64,000 nucleotides of DNA from Anaeromyces robustus (Eukaryota > Neocallimastigomycota > Neocallimastigomycetes > Neocallimastigales > Neocallimastigaceae). How positions within the stretch are numbered: position 1 is the stretch's first letter; every line of letters begins with the position of its first letter. The stretch covers positions 34,492-98,491 of the forward strand of contig MCFG01000261.1 in NCBI GenBank assembly GCA_002104895.1, read 5' to 3'. The notes under the pieces are model-generated. The model was not told where the DNA came from, did no database searches, and was given only the letters and a program-made list of their open reading frames with translations. The position numbers and the translations under genes are program-made. Shown here in pieces: positions 49,801 to 64,000 of this stretch.

Positions 49801-52362
49801 AAACAATTAAACTTCTATTTTCTTGTTTTTTTAATTTTGTTAAATCATCCCAATTGTAATAAACATTGCCCAATTTTGTTGCTTTTATTTCAGAATTTTT
49901 AGTAATGTCTTTTAGTTCATAACATTTTTTGTTATCTCTATGTTCTTGTATTAAATATTTACTAATAGTATCTGAATGACAATTATTTATACCATAGTTA
50001 TTTCCAAAAATTTTTTGACATGAACTTTTTGATTTAGTATCTAATACATATGGTCCTAAATCATAATTTTTGGAAGCACTAATTACACTATGTAATCTAT
50101 TAGTTTCATTGAAATTATTAATATAAATATCATAGGCAACACCATGAATAGCATACATTTTTTCAGTATAATGAATTTTTGTTGTTTTATTATTACATAA
50201 TAAATCATTTATACCAAAAGTAAAGAATCCTGATAAAATACAAATCAACAAAATAATAGTACATAAAGTAAGTTTTTCTCTCCAAGCTTGTTGAACTCCT
50301 TGATCTATTTTATTACATTTTTCTAATAAAATATTTGGAATATAGCATGTACATGCATTTGATATCATTGTCCACCATATTTTTTTGAATGATTCATTAT
50401 TGGAATTATTATTATCTTCTTCTTCTTCTTCTAACTTTCCAAAATCAGGATATATGGCATTCTTTTTTGCAAATACATTACTTTGATGTTTTAATTTTTC
50501 TTCATCACTCATCATTTTTTGTTGTTGTTCTGTGTCATCATAATAGAAAGAATTAAAATTATCATCATAATTAGAATTATAACTATTATTGCTATTATTG
50601 TAATTATTATTATAATTAGTATTGTTATCAGAATAGGGATATACTGGATAAGGTTCATCATTTTCTTCAAAACTATTTTCTAAAATTACATAATTAGCAT
50701 TTTCGATAGCATAATTCATATATTTATTTCTTCTTTTAGAGCGTTCAGGTTTAGAAAGAGAACGTTTTCTTCTAATATCATATGAATTATTAGTGGTTAT
50801 ATTATCTTCTTCCATTAATTTACTATTATTAGAAAAACTATTATATTTATTATTATTTTTATGCTTTACAGGGTAAGCTTGATTGTTTATAGGTATTTGA
50901 TTTGAATATTGATTATTATTTTCTGATTCATATTTAACAGTTAATTCTTGATCACAGTCATTTTTATAATAATTATTATTAGGATAAGAAGAAGTAATAT
51001 CAGTACTTTTTTGATATTGATAATTTTGATTAACATTTGAATTTTGATATGTAATATGTTGATTTTGATTCATAGGATAATCATAATTATCGTTATTGAT
51101 AACTGTATTATTACTATTTAACCCAGGTGATAAAGGATTAATTATTATATTATCTTTTGGAGACGTCATAGGCATTGAAAAGGAATCAACAATTAAACCT
51201 GATATTTGATTATCATCATTATATTGATTATCTATGCAATAATATATATATACATGGTAAAAAAAATAAAAATTAATTGTTAAGTTATATATATAATTTA
51301 AAAAATTATTTAATAAAAAAAGATTTATTAAATTTATCATATTATATATACCATAATTAGTATAATCATTATTCATATTATTATATTCATAATTATTATT
51401 ATTATTTGAATATCTTGATGATAATTGATTATTATTAATGATGTTATTATTATAATTATTACTATTGTTATTATTGCTATTATTATTATTATTAGTATTA
51501 TTAATGGTATTATTATTTGTATTAACATAATCATCATAAGGATATTCTTGATTATAGAATGATTGATCTATTGGATTTTCTAAAGGTATAAAATTATTAT
51601 TATTAATATAATCATTGGAATTCTCATTATTTAAAGCTAATGGTGGCAATTCATTAAAATTTGTTGATGGATATGGTAATCTTTGAGGTGATATATTATC
51701 AAAAATAGAAGATGCATTATACAAAGTAGTTTTTCTATTTTTTTTCTTATTATTTATTAAAGGAACTGTTGAATTTATAGAAGACGGAGAAGGATGACTT
51801 TGATAAGATAAGTTATCCAGAGTATTTCTTCTATTAAATTCATTAGATGAATTTAAATTAGAAATTGGTAAAGAATTATGTCTACTCTGTAAAGTATCAT
51901 TAAAATTTGGAGTTACGTGTGGTGAGAATGATCTATTTCTGTGTTTTTTATGATTTGATTTAGGTTTACTTCTCTTTGAATCTAATGAATGTCTTCTAAT
52001 ATTATTAGAATTAACATCATCTGACCAACGTGAAAGAGGTCTTGATGGACGTTCATCTAATAAAATATTATTATTTCTATTATTATTATTATTTAAATTA
52101 TTATTATCATAATAATAATCTGAATAAAAGTAATAAAATGAAATATTTAATATTTTAAAATGTATAAATATATATTAGAAATTTAACATTTATAAATTAA
52201 CAAATTAAAATATATATGTATTTAAAAACTTACCATCTTCAGTTTTAATGGGTATATCAGAATATGGATAATAATTAGAGGTGAGAAATGAAAAATCACT
52301 TTGATATTGTTCTAAATAATTATTATTATTTTTATTATTATTGTTATTTTTAATATTATTTA

Positions 52363-52417
<55 letters not shown>

Positions 52418-52514
52418 GGTATAATAAGGAGGTTCAGTTCCATATGAATTAAATAAATTTTCTTGGTTTTCTAAATATGGATATTCAGTATTAGAAATAT
52501 AGATATTTTCATTT

Positions 52515-52545
<31 letters not shown>

Positions 52546-52774
52546 AATAGTTTGTTGTAGAAGTCGTTGGTGAATTATAATATCCTATAGAATTTACATG
52601 ATTACGTTTTGATTTTTGAGGTTTTGAAGATGTTCCAGAATATGACAAATTTTTTCTTTTTTGCTTATTATTATTTTTTCTTTCAAAAGTATTCTCCAGT
52701 AAAATATTCATTTCTTTTGAAAGTTCATCGGCCATCGATTTTCTGTTTCTTTTATGATGTGGTATAGAAGACAT
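46865..52774 (-). CDS. Chitin synthase, division II (class IV-like), 3 exons, about 1,891 aa
   Basis: Exons: 52774-52234, 52119-51352, 51231-46865 (5676 nt). The enzyme polymerises UDP-GlcNAc into chitin at the plasma membrane. The N-terminal third is a low-complexity, Asn/Ser-rich cytoplasmic region. Two membrane segments (about 50275-50205 and 49585-49505) flank a cytochrome-b5-like domain (VYNGNVIDITDYISSG, about 49810-49760). The GT2 catalytic domain follows: LLVTCYSEG, MMVDADT (about 48045), GGVTCLPGCFCMYR, EDRYL (about 47670) and the diagnostic QRRRW (about 47560). Three or four C-terminal helices and FWHFDDFSWGQTR, the Chs3-type signature, come next. No myosin motor is present, which argues for class IV rather than class V/VII. 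Family and domains are certain; class is inferred. Intron 2 (51351-51232) is 120 nt without an in-frame stop, so its retention would add 40 hydrophobic residues. Confidence 0.93.
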
Positions 52775-53388
52775 CTTTCTTTATAATTATGATATTATAA
52801 TAATTCAATATGTTACAGCAAATTAAATAAGATATATATAAATATTAAAGATTCTTTTTAATATATTTATATTCAGATTATCATAATAAGTAGTAGTATT
52901 GATATAATTAAAAGAAAATATTAAATGGTAATAAAAAATAAAAAAATAAAAAAATGAAAAAGAAATAATATATTTATTTGATTGAAAAAAAATTTTTAAA
53001 AAAATAGAAATATAAAAAAATATAAAAAAATAAAAATTAAAAAAAAAATAATTAAATTTAAAAAGAAATTAATTATAAAAAAAATTATAGAATTAATTAT
53101 GTAAAAACTATAATTAATATTAAAAAAAAAAAATAAATTATTTTATTATTTCATTTAATAAAAAATAATTTTATATATTAAATTATATGATTTTTTTTTT
53201 CAATAAAATATATATTAAAAAATTTTTTTTAAGATAAAATAATGAAAAAGGAAAAAGTAAAAAAGAAAATAAAAAATTATCTTCTTTATAAAATTATAAT
53301 TATATAAATAGATATAAAAATTATTAATTTGTATTTCTTATATTATAAAAAAGAAAAATAATTTATGATAACAATTATTTATTTGCTT

Positions 53389-53434
<46 letters not shown>

Positions 53435-54003
53435 TTCTTAGTTATATTTATTAAAGATAATATATTTTTAGTATACAGTTAGAATAACAATTTTTTTTCT
53501 GTTAAGTTATTTTATTTATTAAAGATGTTTAAAAATTAAAAAGTTTTATTATATATTTACTGTAAATGATTAAATTTAATTTTTAAATAAAAACTTTTTA
53601 AAAGTGTTACAAATAATATAATTATTCTATATATTAATTTAATATAATTCTTTTCAGTTCAATAAATTCCATATAATATAATATTAAAGATTAATAATCA
53701 TTTTATATTATAATATCAAAAAAATATTTTTAAATAATTTTCAAGAATAAACTTTGTATAATTAATTTTTTTTTCATTAATATAAAAAATTTTTGTTTTG
53801 TTTTTAATTATTTAAATTCTTTAAATAATGACATTTTATATTCACATAAAATATTATTTATTATTAAATTCATGATTATTAATAGTTTTTTATTTAATTT
53901 ATATTTTTATTTCAATTTTTTTATTATTTATTTATGTTTTTATTTATTGATTTATTATTATTATTTATTAAGTATTTACATCTTTTAAATATTAATAACT
54001 GTT

Positions 54004-54024
54004 ATGTCACGTCAGTCAGTCACT
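54004..54024. promoter_or_regulatory. Possible CRE/bZIP-like site
   Basis: ATGTCACGTCAGTCAGTCAC contains TCACGTCA (reverse complement TGACGTGA), close to the ATF/CREB site, followed by GTCA repeats. It stands out from AT-only surroundings about 1.2 kb upstream of the chitin synthase start. A functional role is speculation. Confidence 0.2.
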
Positions 54025-55911
54025 TGCTTTTGATTAATTCTTTAATTAGTTTTTTACTTTTTTGTTTTTTTTCATTTTATCAAATATTTTTTTTATATTA
54101 AATATTTAATTATAATTTTTTAATTAAATAATATTAAATTAAATTTTAATTAAATTAAAATTTTTTAAAAAAAATTATTATTAAAATTCACTAAAAAAAA
54201 ATTTTTTTTAAATTAAATTTTAAAATATTATTTATGAAAAAAAAAAAAAAAAAAATGTTTAGAAATTTAAAAATTTTTAATCAAGATAAGTTTCATAGAA
54301 ATTATTTTACTGTAACATTCAAATCATTTGAAAAGTGTGTTTTATTATAATAATAAGTTCATTCTTTTAAAAGTTAATAATATAACTTATTTAAAAAAGC
54401 AATAATATTTCAAGAAATTGTGAAATGTTACATTTTTTTATGTTTAAAAAGTTTATATAAAACATTAACAAAATCTAATTTTGTTTGATATAATTTAATT
54501 TTTTTCTATTTTTTTTTTTTTTGAATGTAAAGTATTCGAAATCATACAGAACTATATGTAAAATATATGTAACAAATTATTCAATAGTAAATAATTTTTT
54601 CTTGGTTTGCTATGGAATCATTTGTTTATAGATAATTAATAATTAATATAATTTATCTGGAATTATACTTTTTATGACATATTATTTTATATAATTATTA
54701 TTAAATTGATAATTATTATTATTATTATTTTATTATTAAATTGTTTATTATTAATTATTTTTGTTTAATTATTTATTATTTTTTATTATTATTATTAATT
54801 ACAAAAAAAGTTTTAGAATAAAAGAAAAATATTAATTATATATAATATATATATAAAATTAATATTTTTCTTAAATATTTCAAATAGATATATTAATAAT
54901 TAATTGACTTAATTGTTGATGAAAAATATTGTAATTAATGAAAAATACTGTATATATAAAAATGTTAAAAGATATAGAAGATAGAGTATTATATAAATTA
55001 AAAAATATTTTAAAAAATACTAAACTCGTTTTTTATTTTATTTTTAATAATTTAAATATCATTTATATTTTTATAATAATAATAATAAAACCAATTTATA
55101 TCAATTTATATATCATTTATACTAAAAAAAATTCATTTAAGATATAATCTTTATCTTTTTATTTATTTATTTATTGTTTATTTATTTATGATAATTAAAT
55201 ATAAAAATTTTTTTGATTTATTTGATTTTATATTTTACATAAATTAATATAATTAATTAATTAATTAATCTATGAATAAATGAATTTTTATTTATATTAA
55301 AAAAGTATGCTTTTTTTGAATAATTTATATATTTTATATTTTATACTTTTTATTTTATTTTATTTTTATATTTATTATAATGAATATCAATGGATACTAA
55401 TAATCATTTATTTATTATTAAATAAAATATATAAATATTATTTAACAATTAGAAGCTGTTATTTTAATACTATTATTATTACTAATAATATTAAAACATT
55501 AATAAAATATTAATAACAAAAAATACGATATTTAAATTTTTATGATAAAATTATAGAATAAAAATGAATAGTATTTGTGCCTATAAAATATTGATAGATA
55601 AGACTTTTTATATATAATATGTATAATTTAGATAATAATTGTATATGATATAAATGTTAATTACTAAGAAATTAATATTAATATGTTTGAAGTATTTATT
55701 AATGATAACTAAAAAAAATACTTTTTCTGAAACGATTACTTCCTTTTAAGCTTACAACAAAAATATAACAAAAGAATTTTTAAATTTATTACCATAGAAC
55801 ATTTCAATTAGTATAAATAATTTGTTTTTGAACTATAATAAAATTTTGGTTTTTTCTTAGATTATATATACTAACTATAAAAATTGAAATCCATATTTAA
55901 ATATAAATATA

Positions 55912-56155
<244 letters not shown>

Positions 56156-56451
56156 CTATTTATAAATATATTTGTAAATAATTCATTGGAAAAATAGAAA
56201 ATGAATCATTATTTGAAAAGAAGATATAATTAATAAAGAATATTATAATAATTTTGTTTTATATATATATATATATAAATTTTGCTTTTTGTTTTAAATA
56301 ATAATAAAAAAAAAAATAAAATAAAAAAAATAATAATTTTTTATTATTAAATTTAATTTATGATTTAATTAAAAAAATTTTTTTTTTTAAAATAAAAATT
56401 AATATAAAATTAGTATTTTTTTATATAGTTAAAAAAAAGTAAAAATACAAG

Positions 56452-56525
56452 CACTCACGGCGGGACTTGAACCCGCAATCTTCAGATTAGAAGTCTGACG
56501 CCCTATCCGATTAGGCTACGCGAGC
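56452..56525 (-). tRNA. tRNA-Arg(TCT)
   Basis: The fold has acceptor GCTCGCG paired with CGTGAGT (two G-T pairs) and discriminator G, anticodon stem TCAGA/TCTGA around CTTCTAA (anticodon TCT), and T arm GCGGG TTCAAGT CCCGC. The acceptor and discriminator match yeast tRNA-Arg(UCU). T runs follow on the minus strand (TATTTTTAC, then T8), serving as pol III terminator. Only 7 nt separate it from tRNA-Glu upstream. Confidence 0.96.
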
Positions 56526-56532
56526 TTGTAAC

Positions 56533-56604
56533 TTCCGCATCGGGGAATCGAACCCCGGCCGCCACGGTGAAAGCGTGGAATCCTAGCCACTGGACCAATG
56601 CGGA
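56533..56604 (-). tRNA. tRNA-Glu(TTC)
   Basis: Acceptor TCCGCAT/ATGCGGA, anticodon stem CCACG/CGTGG around loop CTTTCAC (anticodon TTC), and T arm CGGGG TTCGATT CCCCG. It has no T run before the following tRNA-Arg, so the two are probably cotranscribed. An LTR-like left end stands 14 nt upstream of its 5' end. Confidence 0.96.
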
Positions 56605-56618
56605 TTACTTTAATTTCA

Positions 56619-58427
56619 TGATGTAATAATTCTATTAAGAACTATCTCTAAATAGAATTATTTTCTATAACTTAATAAATTGTTCTATTAAGTTTAATTT
56701 TAAAAATAAAAATTTATACTTATCTTGAGTCGAGTTTATTATAAAATAACTATAGTGAGAATGTTATATAGAAGTATTAAAAATTTTATTATTTGAATGT
56801 AATTTTATGATTAAATAGTTTTATTAATTTTATTTCTAAATTATTATTATTATTATTATAATTATTTTATAATAATAACTCTTGATTTCTTAAAAAGAAT
56901 TCAAGAGCCTTATTTATAATAATTTTTTTAAAATAAGGTTAAATAAGAAAAGTTTTCTAATCTTAACAATTATTTTATCTAGAAAAAGATTAGGAGAAAA
57001 AACTAGATAAATTTTCGACCAATATTCTATTCATATTGGTCATCGTATATATTAAGTAAAACCACATACTTAATAAAGTATTCTGGATAAACCTTAATAT
57101 ACCGATTTCCTATATTTGATTTAGATCATGGAAATACACGGAAAATTAAACAAATAAAATATGATCTAAATCGATACTAAATTAATAAATATTATTTAAA
57201 ATAAAATACAGAAAAATTCTCATTAAATACATAATGTAAATAATTAAGACAAATTATTACAAAAAATATAATTATTAAATGTATAATTATATAAATAATA
57301 AATAAACTAAATGTATAAATAATAATTAATTAAATAAATTTCTATTATAAAATAAATAAACATATAAATATAAATTAAATAATTTTATATATTAATTGAA
57401 TGTATTTTATAGTACTTTTAATTATAATATTAACTTTTAAAAATTCTAATTAGTTTTATTTATTATTATTCTCTATAATTTATTATTAATTTACTTTAAT
57501 TATAATTATTTTCTAAACTTCAAATAATTAATAAATTTTAATATTATATTGAATTATCATTTAAAATAATTAATAACATTAATAAAAAAATAATAAGATT
57601 ATTAAATTATATTTTAAAACAATATCTTTATCATTATTATCTTAAACTAAATCAATTCTTAAAAATATTATTGAATATTAAATTTATATAAATTATAAAC
57701 AATTTATAATTAATATTATAAAAATAATAAACGATTCTAAAATATTTTAATTAAATAATATGACTCGAAAATAGTTTCTAAAAACACTTTTAAAATACCT
57801 TCTAAATACTTTTTAAATATTCTTTACACTTAAACATTTCTAAATTAGAAATAACAACTAATTTTATTTACTTTATAAATAAATAAACAGTTTATCTTTA
57901 TAATTTTATTAATAATATTATTTATTTTTATTATTTATTTTATTATTATTTTTATACATTTTTACTTATTTTATTCAATAATTTTTAATTATTTTATTTA
58001 TATTTTTATAAATACTTGTATTATTTTATTTATTATTGTAAATAGTTTAATTTTAAAGAAAAATATAAATACATGTAAATATTTTTATGTAAATTAATTC
58101 TTTACTACTATTTTTAATAATAGCTTAGTCATAAATATAATGAATTAATAATTATTAGAATAAATTACTAAATTAAAATATATAATCAACATAAAATAGT
58201 TTAGTTAAGAATAAAACTACTATTTAATAAATAATAATAAATTTAATAAAATTTTAATAAATAAATTTTATATTTTAAACTTAATAATAAAACTGTGTTT
58301 TTATAAAACAATTTTAGTGTTTAAATTTACAATCTACTGGAAAATAACTTAGACAGTTATTCTGAAAATACATAGGTAATATCACTTTCTTCCCTATAAA
58401 GAATTAAGATATTACCATTTTGTATTA
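56619..58427 (+). mobile_element. LTR-type insertion (solo LTR or decayed element) at tRNA-Glu
   Basis: It starts TGATGTAATAATTC exactly 14 nt from the mature tRNA-Glu 5' end and ends TTTTGTATTA. TTCA at 56615-56618 immediately before the start equals TTCA at 58428-58431 immediately after the end, a perfect 4-bp target duplication. It has no ORFs. The right-hand 1,023 bp is the identical repeat shared with the tRNA-Cys 2 insertion, whereas the left 786 bp is unrelated to it. A PBS-like TTTTGGCG occurs at 58459-58466, just outside. Confidence 0.65.
57405..58427 (+). repeat. 1,023-bp identical repeat, copy B
   Basis: It is identical by eye to 36083-37105, with no indels (constant offset 21,322). 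Sequence identity stops abruptly on both sides. Confidence 0.92.
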
Positions 58428-58659
58428 TTCAAAAAAATATTTATAAAATATAATCAAATTTTGGCGTAAACCACTTTTTTCATTTTTATTTTTTTTTTTT
58501 CTTTTTTAATGATTTTTCGTAATCTTAATCATTAGTTAGATATAAACTATTTTATTTTTAAAAAATCTTTGACAATGTATTAAAAATATGATAAAAATGA
58601 CTTTTTTTCCATAATGTATAATATAACTTTAATACTTATAAAATAAACCATTTTTCTTT

Positions 58660-58706
<47 letters not shown>

Positions 58707-59600
58707 CAATTGATCAATAAAGATTGAGTTAGTCATTAATGTCATATCATATAAAAATATGAAATAAAAATCATAAGGTCATAACAATAGGAAAACACGA
58801 CAACAAAATAAATAAAATTATTATTATAATTTTATATAGAAATCTTTAATAAATGTATTGAGCTTTTCCTTATTTAATTTATTATTAATTTTTTTATATA
58901 CCATTAATTATAATTTTTTTTTTGTATTTCTATATTCATATTATCCATTATTTTTGATAGTAATATGTAATTTATTATTAATCATTTATTATTACAGATG
59001 TAATAATAAGGAAATGTAACAAAATAATATATTTTAAAAAAAAAAAGTTAAAATAATATTTATGTTTAACAGTTTTTTTTTTTTTTTATGATTATTGTTA
59101 TATTATTATTTAATTTTTTTTACATATTTTAATATTAATAATTATTATTTAATTCTTCAATATATAATAAAAAATATAAAAAGCATTATAGAATTTTTTT
59201 TTCTGTAATAAATATAACTAATATTAAATAATATTTTTATTTTTATTTAATTTTTTTTATTTTTTTATTTATTTTTGACTTTATTTCTTTATTTCTTTAT
59301 AGTATTCATTAAAATATAATATATAAACATTTTTTTATTATACTTATATTTATACATTAATGTTATATTACTATTTATAATATTATATAATAATATTTTA
59401 ATTATATAATTTTTTATATTTTTATATATATATATATATTTTTTAATTTAATTTTTTTTTTATTTATTTAATTATTATAATATTTTTATATTTTTATATA
59501 TTTTTAATTTATTTTAATTTATTTATTTAATTATTATTATATTTTTATATTTTTATATTTTTATATATTTATTTTAATTTATTTTAATTTATTTATTTAT
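58428..59600. other. AT-rich intergenic DNA
   Basis: It includes a T homopolymer at 58663-58702 and TTTA/TTTTTATA-rich DNA. The right end is the 3' flank of the leftward Cys-rich protein gene. No other gene is seen. Confidence 0.55.
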
Positions 59601-60389
59601 TTATTTTTTATATACTTTATCATCATTAATGGAAAAGTTTTCACCATATTTTTTCAAGAAATCAGCTTTAATATGATCTTTACATTTTCTCCAATATTTC
59701 TTTTGAGTTTCTCTAGAGTGACGACAATCGTCAAAAGCTTCTCTACAATCATCTTTTTTACAATAATTATTTTTTAAATCCTTATCAGGAATAGCAATAC
59801 CTTTTTTAGCTGAATACCATTTTTTATCATGTAAATGGTTATAACAATTTTTATTACACCAAGTACTACCACATTTACATGAATAAGATGAAGATGAACT
59901 TGGTTCGATATCTTTAATATCCAATCCCAATTTTTTCAATTTTTTTAATTCATCATGTCTAGAAATATACTGGTATGTTTCAGCCCAACTACATATACAT
60001 CTAAATGGATGACAATTTATGTCACCAACTACTCTACCTTCATACATTAAAGAAAATTCAGTTGTTCCACCATAGGGAACTGTTTCCTTCCATATAGCCT
60101 TTACACATTTTTCACACATATCTTCCATTCCAAAATGATCTGTTCTATAAATACAATGAGACTGAGACCAAAAACATGGGGCATATTGATGTCTAAGACA
60201 TTGTGACCATGTACCTGTTTCAGCACCAACACATAAATTATTACAATTATCAGAATCTGATGTATAAATTATTAATCTTTTACGTACTAATCTAATACAA
60301 TTCGGATCAGTAAATTGACCATTTACTACGTTTGTGATAATCAATAATGAAAACCACAAATACTTAATCAATCCTTTATAGTTTATCAT
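59601..60389 (-). CDS. Secreted cysteine-rich protein, 262 aa, family not recognised
   Basis: The signal peptide is about residues 1-24 (LWFSLLIITNVVNG, cleavage before QFTD). The mature chain has 19 cysteines at 31, 49, 53, 64, 72, 79, 92, 95, 126, 131, 133, 171, 173, 178, 182, 210, 215, 222 and 236. They form paired motifs (CEKC, CIC, CKC, C-X4-C-X3-C) around a Ser/Lys-rich hinge at about 145-170. No membrane anchor, dockerin (C-terminal WCW type) or known catalytic motif is visible. The C-terminus is highly charged. It is single exon with its own ATG. Many cysteines plus a signal peptide indicate a disulphide-stabilised extracellular protein, perhaps wall- or plant-polymer-associated; this is inference. 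One cysteine is unpaired if all 19 are in the mature chain. Confidence 0.8.
   Translation of the reverse strand: MINYKGLIKYLWFSLLIITNVVNGQFTDPNCIRLVRKRLIIYTSDSDNCNNLCVGAETGTWSQCLRHQYAPCFWSQSHCIYRTDHFGMEDMCEKCVKAIWKETVPYGGTTEFSLMYEGRVVGDINCHPFRCICSWAETYQYISRHDELKKLKKLGLDIKDIEPSSSSSYSCKCGSTWCNKNCYNHLHDKKWYSAKKGIAIPDKDLKNNYCKKDDCREAFDDCRHSRETQKKYWRKCKDHIKADFLKKYGENFSINDDKVYKK

Positions 60390-64000
<3,611 letters not shown>

Overview
The window is nuclear DNA of an extremely AT-rich eukaryote, most likely an anaerobic gut fungus (Neocallimastigomycota). The grounds are: short introns with GTAAGT/GTAWAT donors; long asparagine runs encoded by AAT tracts; a secreted GH3 beta-glucosidase; a division-II chitin synthase; a kinesin-II accessory subunit (KAP3), which implies a flagellated zoospore; and kilobases of (TTTA)n and (ATT)n DNA between genes. 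The organism is an inference from gene content and composition. No marker gene is present.

Layout. 126-4211 (-): a 12-exon, 769-aa single-pass leucine-rich-repeat membrane protein with one repeat per exon. 8249-8743 (-): an unrecognised 164-aa ORF. 9840-11100 (-): a 5'-truncated LINE with a poly(A) tail. 11757-14312 (-): a GH3 beta-glucosidase with a long acidic tail. 14313-20690: microsatellite-rich DNA. 20708-20778 (-): tRNA-Cys. 20793-29425 (+): a complete Ty3/gypsy retrotransposon with 604-bp LTRs that look identical. 29430-42100: older LTR debris stacked around a second tRNA-Cys (34761) and a tRNA-Gly (38521). 42115-45799 (+): a nine-exon KAP3 gene. 46865-52774 (-): a three-exon chitin synthase. 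56452-56604 (-): a close tRNA-Glu/tRNA-Arg pair with another LTR insertion beside it. 59601-60389 (-): a secreted cysteine-rich protein. 60390-64000: simple-sequence DNA with no gene seen.

The most interesting system is the retrotransposon and its relatives. The intact element starts 14 nt upstream of the mature 5' end of tRNA-Cys, facing away from it, with a GCTT target duplication. The other three tRNA loci (tRNA-Cys 2, tRNA-Gly, tRNA-Glu) also carry LTR-like left ends about 14 nt upstream of the tRNA 5' end and in the same orientation. Two of these have matching or near-matching target duplications (TTCA, ATGG). Older insertions appear to be stacked behind younger ones at both tRNA-Cys genes. 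This points to Ty3-like integration at the RNA polymerase III start site. The element also has a textbook -1 frameshift cassette between gag and pol (TTTAAAC, 7-nt spacer, 6-bp hairpin), a primer-binding site for tRNA-Lys(CUU), a 104-nt pure A tract in its leader, and a protease active site reading DTCA instead of DTGA.

The host genes are independent of one another. The wall and secretion genes (chitin synthase, beta-glucosidase, Cys-rich protein, LRR surface protein) and the flagellar transport gene suit a zoosporic plant-degrading fungus. All exon models were built by eye from splice signals and reading-frame continuity. Product calls rest on recognised motifs and remembered family sequences, not database searches.
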